Part shown: positions 1 to 6,137 of the stretch, piece after piece
Numbering within the stretch: position 1 is the stretch's first letter
Layout: the number at the start of each line of letters is the position of its first letter
NCBI GenBank assembly: GCA_027620595.1
Contig: JAQCDI010000045.1
Span: forward strand, 1 to 11,369
Source of the DNA: Bacteroidota bacterium
GTDB taxonomy: Bacteria > Bacteroidota > Rhodothermia > Rhodothermales > UBA10348
Direction: 5' to 3'
Length of the DNA: 11,369 nt
Translations under genes and position numbers: made by a program
The notes under the pieces: model-generated
What the model was told of the DNA's origin: nothing
What the model saw: the letters and a program-made list of their open reading frames with translations, nothing else
Databases searched by the model: none

Positions 1-128
1 GTACCGCGCTGGCGGATGACGATAGCTCCGGCCTGAACGAATTCACCGCCGAACGCCTTTACACCGAGCATCTTGGGGTTGGAGTCGCGACCGTTCTTGG
101 TCGACCCCATGCCTTTCTTATGTGCCAT
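1..128 (-). CDS. rpmA: 50S ribosomal protein L27 (partial, 3' end off the window)
   Basis: Ribosomal protein L27 of the large subunit; its N-terminus reaches the peptidyl transferase centre. The visible 42 residues begin MAHKKGMGSTKNGRDSNPK and continue with LGVKAFGGEFVQAGAIVIRQ, the classic start of L27 with its basic, Gly/Ser-rich tail. The C-terminal half lies beyond the left edge. The start at 128 is fixed by this conserved N-terminus and by a GAGGT ribosome-binding site five bases upstream (minus strand, 138-134). There is no N-terminal extension of the kind that is cleaved off in some Firmicutes. It follows rplU by 19 bp, the standard L21-L27 operon, and should be expressed from the same transcript. 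Identity is essentially certain. Confidence 0.97.
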   Translation of the reverse strand, partial: MAHKKGMGSTKNGRDSNPKMLGVKAFGGEFVQAGAIVIRQRG

Positions 129-147
129 TCAGGACCTCGTGTCTGGG

Positions 148-528
148 TTATTCAGCGTCAGCGGGAGCCGCTTCTTCTGCTTTCGGTTCAGCTTTCTTCT
201 TTGCAGCCGCTTTCTTGGCTTTGCCGATCGCGTCAATCTTGATCTGCGTATACGGCTGGCGGTGGCCATTCTTGACCTTGTACCGCTTGCGGCGCTTCTT
301 CTTGAAGACCAGCACTTTGTCTGCCTTCACCTGGTCGAGGACGGTGGCATCTACCGTGATCCCTTCTACCGTCGGGGTGCCGACAGAGACGGACGTGCCG
401 TCGTGGACGAGCAGGACCTTGTCGAAGGACAGTTTGTCGTTGGCCTGGGCCTTCTGCCGGGGGACATACAGCGTATCGTCCTGCGATACTTTGTACTGCT
501 TTCCGGCAATCTCTACAATCGCGTACAT
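148..528 (-). CDS. rplU: 50S ribosomal protein L21
   Basis: Ribosomal protein L21, which binds 23S rRNA in the large subunit. The protein is 126 residues, slightly longer than the usual 100-105. It opens with MYAIVEIAGKQYKVSQDD, and residues 76-98 carry the L21 signature (KKKRRKRYKVKNGHRQPYTQ). The extra length is a Lys/Ala/Glu-rich tail (about residues 103-126) that is probably disordered; such tails are common in L21. The frame is open upstream to 591, but the start at 528 is chosen because MYAIV is the conserved N-terminus and a GGAG motif sits seven bases before it. It is the first gene of the rplU-rpmA operon. Confidence 0.97.
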   Translation of the reverse strand: MYAIVEIAGKQYKVSQDDTLYVPRQKAQANDKLSFDKVLLVHDGTSVSVGTPTVEGITVDATVLDQVKADKVLVFKKKRRKRYKVKNGHRQPYTQIKIDAIGKAKKAAAKKKAEPKAEEAAPADAE

Positions 529-646
529 TGGATAACTCCGGGTCTCTTCTTTGGGGCGCCGGGTTGGGTACCGACGCGAGAGGAATGTCAATAGGAGGGA
601 TCAATTCGCGCAGCTTCTGGAGCGGCATGAATATTCGCCTAGCCCA

Positions 647-678
647 CAAATTTAAGACACATCACCAGGGATAGCAAT
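647..678 (-). promoter_or_regulatory. Candidate Bacteroidota-type promoter for rplU-rpmA
   Basis: On the minus strand, positions 654-647 read TAAATTTG, an exact match to the Bacteroidota -7 consensus TAnnTTTG. ATTG at 678-675 stands 20 bp upstream as a -33 element. Transcription would start near 640 and leave a leader of about 110 nt before rplU. The -33 box is only seven bases from the start codon of the divergent hydrolase at 686, so the two genes share very little upstream space. The match is by eye; no transcript data are available. Confidence 0.5.
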
Positions 679-685
679 CCGGATC

Positions 686-1363
686 ATGATGGAGGAATGT
701 CGAATTTCGCACGGCTTCGGAAAGGATGACGCCCTTTTCCGACCCGGAAAACTGATCTGTATCGGGCGCAATTACGCCGCGCACGCCCTGGAACTGGGCA
801 ATGCCGTGCCATCGGAGCCCATGATTTTCCTGAAACCGGCCTCCGCGCTGATTGCCTCGGGTTCCGACATCGTCCTGCCCGCTGCGTCCTCCGATGTGCA
901 TCATGAGGTGGAGCTGGTCTGTCTGATCGGGGAGCGCGGCAAGAACATCCCCGAGTCCGAGGCGCTGGCCCATGTTGCAGGATATGCCGTAGGGTTGGAC
1001 ATGACGGCCCGGGATCTCCAACAGAAAGCCAAGGACAAGGGTCATCCGTGGAGCGTGGCCAAGGGATTCGACACCTTTGCTCCGCTGGGAACGTTCGTAC
1101 CGGCTTCGGAGGTCTCCGACCCGCAGGCCCTCTCCATCCGATTGACGATCAACGGGGACGTGCGGCAGGAGGGGCACACGTCGGACATGATCTTTACGGT
1201 GGCCCGCCTGATCGCCTACTGTTCGAGGGTTTTCACGCTCATGCCGGGGGACTTGCTCTTCACCGGAACGCCCGAGGGGGTTGGGCCAGTGCATCCGGGA
1301 GACTGGCTGGAAGCCTCGGTCGATGGACTGCCCGCGCTGCACGTCGGCGTCAGGAGAGGATAA
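686..1363 (+). CDS. FAHD1-like fumarylacetoacetate hydrolase family protein
   Basis: A 225-residue single-domain member of the FAH superfamily, closest in wording to human FAHD1 and bacterial YcgM-type acylpyruvate hydrolases/oxaloacetate decarboxylases. Expected chemistry is Mg2+-dependent C-C bond cleavage of acylpyruvates or decarboxylation of oxaloacetate in the cytoplasm. Visible features are CIGRNYAAHALELGNAVP (residues 25-42) with His33 and Glu36 in the place of the FAHD1 lid dyad; HHEVEL with metal ligands Glu74 and Glu76; GLDMTARDLQ with the third ligand Asp105; WSVAKGFD with Lys126; and GTPEGVGPV near 194-202. Length is normal. Two ATGs are adjacent (686 and 689), both with weak ribosome-binding sites, so the exact start is uncertain by one codon. 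The substrate cannot be decided from sequence. The gene is divergent from rplU and converges on the next gene with a 12-bp gap. Confidence 0.9.
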   Translation: MMEECRISHGFGKDDALFRPGKLICIGRNYAAHALELGNAVPSEPMIFLKPASALIASGSDIVLPAASSDVHHEVELVCLIGERGKNIPESEALAHVAGYAVGLDMTARDLQQKAKDKGHPWSVAKGFDTFAPLGTFVPASEVSDPQALSIRLTINGDVRQEGHTSDMIFTVARLIAYCSRVFTLMPGDLLFTGTPEGVGPVHPGDWLEASVDGLPALHVGVRRG

Positions 1364-1375
1364 GGGACACCGGGT

Positions 1376-1921
1376 TCAGCGGGTGTGCACAAAGATGGTG
1401 GAGGACAGCTGAGCGGCGAACACCGCCAGCAAGATGGCACCGTTGCCGCCGGCGGCACCAAAGGCTGTTATTCCGCCCAGGCCCACAGCGGTGGAAACCA
1501 GCAATCCGTTGCCGAATCGATGGGGATTGGGACTGAGCGCTGTGACTCCCAACGACATGCCCAACGTTTCACCGATGGCCCCACCAATGATGATGCCACC
1601 GAGTCCGCACGTCCAATCGCTGTCCGAGCAACCGGAATTGGAGCGTCCCAGCCTTCCGCCGACCAGTGCTCCTCCGAACGCTCCCACCGTGCCGACCATC
1701 GCCATGGCAACGATGTTCTGCGAATCCGCGTCGTCGACGGGGGCGACGTTCTTTGCAGCAAAACGGCCCGGGACATCAGGGAAACCCCGCAGCTCCTGGC
1801 GCAGCATGTGCGCTGGAGTGATGTCAAGAGATGGCTTCCGTTGAGCATGGGTCGTCAATGGTAAGGCGCAGGTCACGCACAGGAGCAGGAAGGGAATGCA
1901 AAAGGAGCGGAAAGCTGTCAT
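1376..1921 (-). CDS. Exported glycine-rich protein with hydrophobic segments, unknown function
   Basis: I do not recognise a named family. With the start at 1921 the protein has 181 residues. A clear signal peptide covers about residues 1-26 (basic start, FCIPFLLLCVTCALPL core, THA-Q cleavage site). A short polar region holds AHMLRQELRGFPDVPGRFAAKN (split over residues 37-59). Two or three Gly/Ala-rich hydrophobic stretches follow (about 71-83, 96-119 and 128-170). GGALVGGRLG and GGIIIGGAIGETLG resemble glycine-zipper segments. A loop between them has Cys88 and Cys95, which could form a disulfide outside the cytoplasm. The frame is open further upstream to 2005, but that would overlap lysA and place the signal peptide internally, so the inner ATG is preferred. 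It lies 58 bp downstream of lysA on the same strand. Envelope location is inferred; function is unknown. Confidence 0.7.
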   Translation of the reverse strand: MTAFRSFCIPFLLLCVTCALPLTTHAQRKPSLDITPAHMLRQELRGFPDVPGRFAAKNVAPVDDADSQNIVAMAMVGTVGAFGGALVGGRLGRSNSGCSDSDWTCGLGGIIIGGAIGETLGMSLGVTALSPNPHRFGNGLLVSTAVGLGGITAFGAAGGNGAILLAVFAAQLSSTIFVHTR

Positions 1922-1979
1922 GGTCACGTTTGGGGTTGGAAGCGTCGATCCGGTAAACGAGTCCCAGCGCGCCGGGAGA

Positions 1980-3224
1980 TCAGCGGGCCCCGAGAGCGAA
2001 TTCAACGAGTTGATCGAGTGTCAGGCGGTCGCGGATGATCTGGGTTGATCCTTCCTGCGTAATCCAGATTTCTGCCGGTTCGGAGCGCATGTTGTAGCGC
2101 GTGGTCATGGACATGCCGTAGGCGCCCGCGTCGAGGACCCCGATGATGTCCCCCTCACGCAGCTCGGCCACGGCGCGGTCCTTGGCAAAGAAGTCGGACG
2201 ATTCGCAGATGTTGCCCACGACGTCGTACACGCGCTCGGGTCCGTCCGGTCGGGTGAGGTTCACCACATGGTGGTAGGCGCCGTACATGGCGGGGCGGAC
2301 CAGGTGGTTCATTCCCGAATCCGTGCCTGCAAAGGTGCGGTGCGTTCCTTCCTTGACAGTATTGACCCGCGCCAGCAAGACGCCCGATTCGGCGGTGAAG
2401 AAGCGGCCGGGTTCGAACCAGATCTGCAGGTTGCTGGACGGGTGCGAGGCAATGAAGGCCTTCAGCGGTGCCACGATGAGCCGGTCGAAGGAGGTCATGT
2501 CCAACGGCTGTTCGCCCGGTCGGTAGGGGATGCCCAGACCGCCGCCGACATTGATGAAACGCAGCTGGTCGAACGAGCGGGACGCATCAAGGATGACGGA
2601 AATGGCCTTCCAGAGCGTTTCTGTGCTCATGATGCCGCTGCCGATGTGCTGGTGGAGTCCGGCAATCCGCAGGTCGTGCTGCCGGGCCAGCGCGTGGATG
2701 GTTTCGATCTGCTCCACCGGAATCCCGAACTTGCTCTTCTCGCCCGCCGTGATCACGTGCTCGTGGTGCCCGGCGCCCACCTGCCCGTTGAGCCGGACGC
2801 AGACCTCGCTCCCCGGATAGGCCTTTCCGAATGCCTCGAGCCGGGAAAGTTCGCCGATGTTGAGGAGCACGCCCTTGCCGTGGGCATAGTGCATTTCCTC
2901 GTCGGTCATGTTGTTGGCCGAAAAGAACACCCGGTCGGCGGGAAAGCCCACCGCCAGCGCATAAGCCAGCTCGGCCGGCGATACGGCATCGATCCCCAGG
3001 CCCTGCTCCAGCATGGTCCGCATCATGGGCACGGCATGATTGGCCTTCATGGCATACAGCAGTCGCAGCGGCAGGCCGTCGAGATGGCTCCGGAGTTGGC
3101 GGATGCGTTCTTCCACGGTTCGCCCGAAATACACGTAGGTCGGTGTACCGTGTGCATCGGCGATGTCGAGCAGGAGGGAGCGATCGTCCGGGGAAAGAAG
3201 CGTCATGCCGGGAGGGAGTTTCAT
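1980..3224 (-). CDS. lysA: Diaminopimelate decarboxylase
   Basis: A PLP-dependent fold-type III enzyme that converts meso-2,6-diaminopimelate to L-lysine, the last step of lysine synthesis. The 414-residue length is typical. Residues visible are the Schiff-base lysine Lys60 in LLYAMKANHAVP; KFGI (165-168); HQHIGSG (191-197); the phosphate-binding loop GGGLGIPY (227-234); EPGR (271-274); the second-subunit active-site segment GNICESSDFFAKDR (337-350, with Cys340 and Glu341); and GAYGMSM with Tyr369 (367-373). The set matches LysA better than ornithine/arginine decarboxylases of the same fold. ATG 3224 is used; an in-frame ATG six codons later (3206) is possible, and neither has a clear Shine-Dalgarno sequence. 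It sits 54 bp downstream of the mlaE-like gene and is followed by the small exported protein. No other lysine-pathway gene is in the window. Confidence 0.96.
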   Translation of the reverse strand: MKLPPGMTLLSPDDRSLLLDIADAHGTPTYVYFGRTVEERIRQLRSHLDGLPLRLLYAMKANHAVPMMRTMLEQGLGIDAVSPAELAYALAVGFPADRVFFSANNMTDEEMHYAHGKGVLLNIGELSRLEAFGKAYPGSEVCVRLNGQVGAGHHEHVITAGEKSKFGIPVEQIETIHALARQHDLRIAGLHQHIGSGIMSTETLWKAISVILDASRSFDQLRFINVGGGLGIPYRPGEQPLDMTSFDRLIVAPLKAFIASHPSSNLQIWFEPGRFFTAESGVLLARVNTVKEGTHRTFAGTDSGMNHLVRPAMYGAYHHVVNLTRPDGPERVYDVVGNICESSDFFAKDRAVAELREGDIIGVLDAGAYGMSMTTRYNMRSEPAEIWITQEGSTQIIRDRLTLDQLVEFALGAR

Positions 3225-3226
3225 GA

Positions 3227-3247
3227 GGGCCGCTGACAGCGGGGCCC
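3227..3247. repeat. Inverted repeat directly before the lysA start codon
   Basis: The core CCGCTG-A-CAGCGG (3230-3242) is a perfect 6-bp inverted repeat around one base. The outer GGGC/GCCC arms extend it with a two-base bulge, to 3227-3247. It ends two bases before the lysA ATG and lies just after the mlaE-like stop at 3279. It could be an operator, a weak mRNA hairpin affecting lysA translation, or chance. It is not a canonical terminator because no T-run follows on either strand. Confidence 0.35.
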
Positions 3248-3278
3248 ATGATACGGAATGTTGCCCAGAGCCGTGGGC

Positions 3279-4034
3279 TCACAGGAGTACTTCGGCCAGG
3301 ACGAAGTCGGCAATCAGGATGTTCAGACAGGAGAGTACCACGGCTTCCGTGGCGGCCCGACCCACTCCGTCCGCACCTCCGCGGGTGTGCAGGCCCTTCC
3401 AGCACGAAATCGAGGTGATCACGAAACCGAAAGCCGCGGACTTGGCCAAACCGTAGTAGGCGTCGGCCGGGTTGAACCACGTGCGCGCGCCGAGGAGGAA
3501 GGTGTCCATGGAGGAGAACCCCATGAAGTCGGCCGAGAAGGCCCCGGCCCAGACCGAGAGCAGCGCCGAAGCCACATACATGCACGGAAACATTACCGCG
3601 CCGGCCGCGATGCGGGGAATGACGAGGTAGGCTACCGAGTTGAGCCCCATGGCCTCGAGTGCATCCACCTGTTCGGTGACCTTCATCGTGCCCAATTCGG
3701 CCGCAATGCTCGCTCCGATCCGCGACGCGAGCACCAAACCAGGGGTAAGCGCGGCCATTTCGAGGATCAGGGTGGGTACCACCACGGCACCCAATGTGTC
3801 CGCAGGGAGGAAGGTATTGGCCAGTTGGTACCCGGTCTGAAGGGTCAGAACGGTGCCTGCAAAGACTGAGGCCAGCATGACCACCGGTGTCGAGTTGACG
3901 CCCAGGCGCACCATCTGCCGGAAAATGATCTCCGTGTTGCGCAGCGACTCCCGGGTTGCGCTCACCACCTTGACCATGAAAAGGCAGTAGGCTCCAATGC
4001 CGTGGAGGATCTTGCCGGTGCGTTTGAGGATCAT
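3279..4034 (-). CDS. MlaE/YrbE-family ABC transporter permease
   Basis: A 251-residue integral membrane protein of the MlaE family, the permease of ABC systems that move phospholipids (or other lipids) between membranes with an MCE protein. The family signature is plain: SRIGASIAAELGTMKVTEQ at 104-122, continuing VDALEAMG to 130. An N-terminal amphipathic stretch (1-40) precedes it, hydrophobic segments lie near 47-68, 82-103, 133-163 and 186-201, and a closing helix lies at 223-251. CWKGLHTRGGADGVGRAATE (201-220) is the conserved C-terminal loop. Length is normal. Family partners MlaF (ATPase) and MlaD (MCE domain) are not adjacent: the neighbours are plsC upstream (61-bp gap) and lysA downstream (54-bp gap). 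Cargo is inferred from the family only. Confidence 0.92.
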   Translation of the reverse strand: MILKRTGKILHGIGAYCLFMVKVVSATRESLRNTEIIFRQMVRLGVNSTPVVMLASVFAGTVLTLQTGYQLANTFLPADTLGAVVVPTLILEMAALTPGLVLASRIGASIAAELGTMKVTEQVDALEAMGLNSVAYLVIPRIAAGAVMFPCMYVASALLSVWAGAFSADFMGFSSMDTFLLGARTWFNPADAYYGLAKSAAFGFVITSISCWKGLHTRGGADGVGRAATEAVVLSCLNILIADFVLAEVLL

Positions 4035-4095
4035 GGGGTGGGGCGGTGGGTACGGCGCCCAAGTTCCGGGAAAACCCGGCCGAATTCAATCATCA

Positions 4096-4863
4096 CTACA
4101 GTGGATGTGTCGAACCGTTGCCGAAATACAGGGAAGCCACCTCATCCCGCAGGCGGGCGGCCAGCTGTTTGCGGTCGGAATCTGCCACGGGATGTCGTCC
4201 GAAGCGCACCGTGGCCCGGAATGCCCGAACTCCGAAGAGGCGGTAGACGTGCTCCCAGAGGGGCGTATCGTCCCCCCAGCATATGACGCTCGACGCATCG
4301 TATCCCTTGGCTTCGTACCGGATGGCGGCGGCGTGCACGGGCATTCCGGTGGCCGCCGGATGCGCCAACAAGCCGGCGCGGAAGGGCAGGATCTGTCGGC
4401 CATCCGTGGTGGTGCTTTCCGGAAAGAAGATCAGTCCCTCCCCCTTGTCCAGCTCTGCGGTCACCAAGGCTCCCACCCGCGTCACATCCCGGTTGAGGGA
4501 CCGATTGATGAACAGGGTGCCCCCCTGCCGCGCCATCCAGCCGATGAGCGGCATCGACGCCACTTCGACCTTGCCCACCATCACACCCGGACTGCAGGCC
4601 ATGATGACTATGGCATCCATGTAGGAGAGATGGTTGGCCACCAGACAGAAGGGCGGCGAGGGGGGCGAACCCTCCACCCGGATGGACATGCCGAAGATCC
4701 GGGCCACCGATCGCGCCCAGGCCCTCCAGACGGTACGACGCCAGGCACGTCGAATGCCGGGCCAGGGCCAGAGCAGCGTGTGGATGACGGCCCAGACCAG
4801 GAAGGTCAGTGCCACGTTCAGCGACAGGATGAACAACCGGGAAACCGCCCAGACGTGGCGCAT
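4096..4863 (-). CDS. PlsC-like 1-acyl-sn-glycerol-3-phosphate acyltransferase
   Basis: A membrane-bound acyltransferase of the PlsC/LPLAT family, expected to acylate lysophosphatidic acid to phosphatidic acid, or a related lysolipid. With the start at 4863 it has 255 residues. A hydrophobic N-terminal segment covers about 8-33. The catalytic H-x4-D is in NHLSYMDAI (His78, Asp83), block II is FINR (118-121), block III is FFPESTTTDGR (146-156), and block IV is the MPVHAAAIRY region (174-183). The frame stays open upstream to 4995, with ATGs at 4905 and 4995, but those extensions are polar and low-complexity and lack family similarity, so 4863 is preferred. It is the first gene of the block that continues with the MlaE permease, and it diverges from the cupin gene. 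Exact substrate is not determinable; plsC is the likely role but other LPLATs exist. Confidence 0.88.
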   Translation of the reverse strand: MRHVWAVSRLFILSLNVALTFLVWAVIHTLLWPWPGIRRAWRRTVWRAWARSVARIFGMSIRVEGSPPSPPFCLVANHLSYMDAIVIMACSPGVMVGKVEVASMPLIGWMARQGGTLFINRSLNRDVTRVGALVTAELDKGEGLIFFPESTTTDGRQILPFRAGLLAHPAATGMPVHAAAIRYEAKGYDASSVICWGDDTPLWEHVYRLFGVRAFRATVRFGRHPVADSDRKQLAARLRDEVASLYFGNGSTHPL

Positions 4864-4950
4864 GGACTCTTTTGGGGAGGAGAGGGAGGACGGCCTTCGA
4901 ACCATTGAGGGGAATCCAGGGTCCCGCGCCCGGCACACGGAAGTCGAAGG

Positions 4951-4984
4951 GTTGCGAACCGGGTTGGAGGATTCGTTATCATTG
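4951..4984 (+). promoter_or_regulatory. Candidate promoter for the cupin gene
   Basis: TATCATTG at 4977-4984 differs by one base from the Bacteroidota -7 consensus TAnnTTTG, and GTTG at 4951-4954 could be the -33 element with a 22-bp spacer. Transcription would begin around 4991, leaving a leader of about 28 nt before the ATG at 5019. The match is weaker than the one upstream of rplU. Confidence 0.3.
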
Positions 4985-5008
4985 CACGAGACCAAACCCC
5001 AATCTTTC

Positions 5009-5018
5009 CGAGATCTCG
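5009..5018. repeat. Perfect 10-bp palindrome abutting the cupin start codon
   Basis: CGAGATCTCG is fully self-complementary and ends on the base before the ATG at 5019, covering the normal ribosome-binding position and lying downstream of the candidate promoter. It could be an operator or a small hairpin at the start site. A 10-bp palindrome can also occur by chance, so the call is tentative. Confidence 0.3.
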
Positions 5019-5396
5019 ATGTCCGACACTGCCTCCAAGGTTACTCTCGTGGCCTGGGACGAACTTCCCATGGAACGCCTCTCCCCCCAGCTGGGGCGCA
5101 AACTCATTTCGGGCGAGCAGGTGATGATTGCGCACGTCTATCTGGACAAGGACTGCATCGTACCCCGCCACCAGCACCACAACGAGCAGATCACATACAT
5201 CCTCAAAGGATGCCTCCGCTTCTGGATCGGAGAGGACGAGAGCGAAGTTGTGGACGTGCACGAAGGCGAGGTCCTGCATATCCCGTCCAATGTCTGGCAT
5301 AAAGCCCAGGCCCTCGAGGACACCCTGGATGTGGACATCTTCAGTCCGCCGCGGCAGGACTGGCTGGACAAGACCGACGACTACCTGCGTCGTTGA
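5019..5396 (+). CDS. Small single-domain cupin protein
   Basis: A 125-residue protein consisting of one cupin beta-barrel. Cupin motif 1 is visible as RHQHHNEQITYILKG (residues 50-64), with His51, His53 and Glu56 as likely metal ligands. Motif 2 is GEVLHIPSNVWHKAQ (83-97), with His94 as the fourth ligand. This is the arrangement of a metal-binding cupin of the general 'cupin 2' type. The family covers dioxygenases, isomerases, sugar-binding proteins and regulators, so no reaction can be assigned. There is no signal peptide, so it is probably cytoplasmic. The frame is open upstream to 4872, but the conserved domain begins after 5019 and the upstream part resembles non-coding spacer. It is divergent from plsC and convergent with tlpA. 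Confidence 0.85.
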   Translation: MSDTASKVTLVAWDELPMERLSPQLGRKLISGEQVMIAHVYLDKDCIVPRHQHHNEQITYILKGCLRFWIGEDESEVVDVHEGEVLHIPSNVWHKAQALEDTLDVDIFSPPRQDWLDKTDDYLRR

Positions 5397-5489
5397 TCGA
5401 TTCGGGCGAACCCCGTTTCCGATCGTCCGCTGCTCCCGCAGCCTCTACGGCTTCTTTTGCCTCTGCTGCTTCTGTGAATCCATCCGCTC
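5397..5489 (-). other. Spacer between convergent cupin and tlpA with a coding-like Ala/Glu-rich frame
   Basis: No recognised gene lies here. On the minus strand, in the -1 frame relative to tlpA, the bases just past its stop translate as an Ala/Glu-rich run including FTEAAEAKEAVEAAGAADD, with almost every codon GCN or GAN. The frame stays open into the cupin's 3' end. On the plus strand the same bases give an Ala/Ser/Pro-rich run. This may be a frameshifted C-terminal tail of the TlpA-like protein or a chance low-complexity repeat. No hairpin with a T-run was found that would mark a terminator. Confidence 0.4.
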
Positions 5490-6122
5490 CTACAGCTCCT
5501 GTGCATCTGAAAGGCTGCGGAGGAAGCGGCGGAAGCCTTTGGTGTCATAGTTGGCCATACCGGCGTGCACCGTGGCCAGCTTGCCACCGGGAGAAATGAC
5601 CCAGGTCGTCGGCAGGGTGGGGCTGCGATAGAGCTCGGGCATGGGTCCGGCCACGCGGTAGACCGGAAATGTGTAGCCGCGCGCCTCGATGAACCGGCGG
5701 GCCACTTCTTCGTCGTCGTCCGTGGCAATGGTCACGAATACGACCTCTTCCTTCATCGTCTCGTAAAGCCGCTGGATGTAGGGCATTTCGGCCAGGCAGG
5801 GAGCGCACCAGGTGGCCCAGAGGTTGAGGAAAATGGTCTTTCCTTCGAAAGCCGACAGATGGACGGACCGGTTCGGCCGATCCAGGCTGATCAGGGCCAG
5901 GTCGTAGGAGGCCGGTTCGGCTTCTTCTTCAGCCCATGCTGTTTCGGCCTGGAACAGTCCCGTGGCCAACAGGGCCTGCTGCATCTTGCCGAGCACGACC
6001 GTTCCCGGGTCCGTGAATCGGAGGAATGCCAGGAACAACAGGATCCCGCCCCACTCCAGGGCCATGCGTTTCCAGCCCGCGCGGGGTTTGGCGGTTGCCG
6101 GCTCTTTCGGAAGGGAGGTCAT
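5490..6122 (-). CDS. TlpA-like membrane-anchored thioredoxin-fold protein
   Basis: A 210-residue protein with a positively charged N-terminus, a single transmembrane segment at about 22-36 (LEWGGILLFLAFLRF), and a periplasm-facing thioredoxin domain from about 75 to 205. The redox motif is WCAPC (105-109, Cys106 and Cys109) in LNLWATWCAPCLAEMPYIQ, and Pro171 in LPTTWVI is the likely cis-proline. This is the TlpA/ResA/AhpC-TSA type, which usually reduces disulfides outside the cytoplasm, for example in cytochrome c maturation or thiol-stress defence. The particular partner is not evident. The segment 58-72 is acidic (Glu/Ala) and probably a linker. The gene follows galK by 15 bp and is probably co-transcribed, although no functional link is obvious. 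The last residues are SLSDAQEL; see the adjacent spacer for a possible lost tail. Confidence 0.9.
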   Translation of the reverse strand: MTSLPKEPATAKPRAGWKRMALEWGGILLFLAFLRFTDPGTVVLGKMQQALLATGLFQAETAWAEEEAEPASYDLALISLDRPNRSVHLSAFEGKTIFLNLWATWCAPCLAEMPYIQRLYETMKEEVVFVTIATDDDEEVARRFIEARGYTFPVYRVAGPMPELYRSPTLPTTWVISPGGKLATVHAGMANYDTKGFRRFLRSLSDAQEL

Positions 6123-6137
6123 TTCGTTGGCTGGGAG

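Noticed and set aside
529..591. An N-terminal extension of L21 by 21 residues
   Set aside because: L21 begins at MYAIV across bacteria, the extension is Arg-rich without similarity, and an SD-like GGAG precedes the inner start.
2587..4089. A 500-codon open frame on the minus strand covering parts of lysA and mlaE
   Set aside because: It runs out of frame through two firmly identified genes, and its translation is Arg/Gly/His/Pro-rich with no family motifs, as expected from GC-rich alternate frames.
5447..5485. A 12-codon mini-ORF (MDSQKQQRQKKP) on the minus strand after the tlpA stop
   Set aside because: It is very short with no supporting ribosome-binding site; the coding-like periodicity in this spacer is in a different frame.
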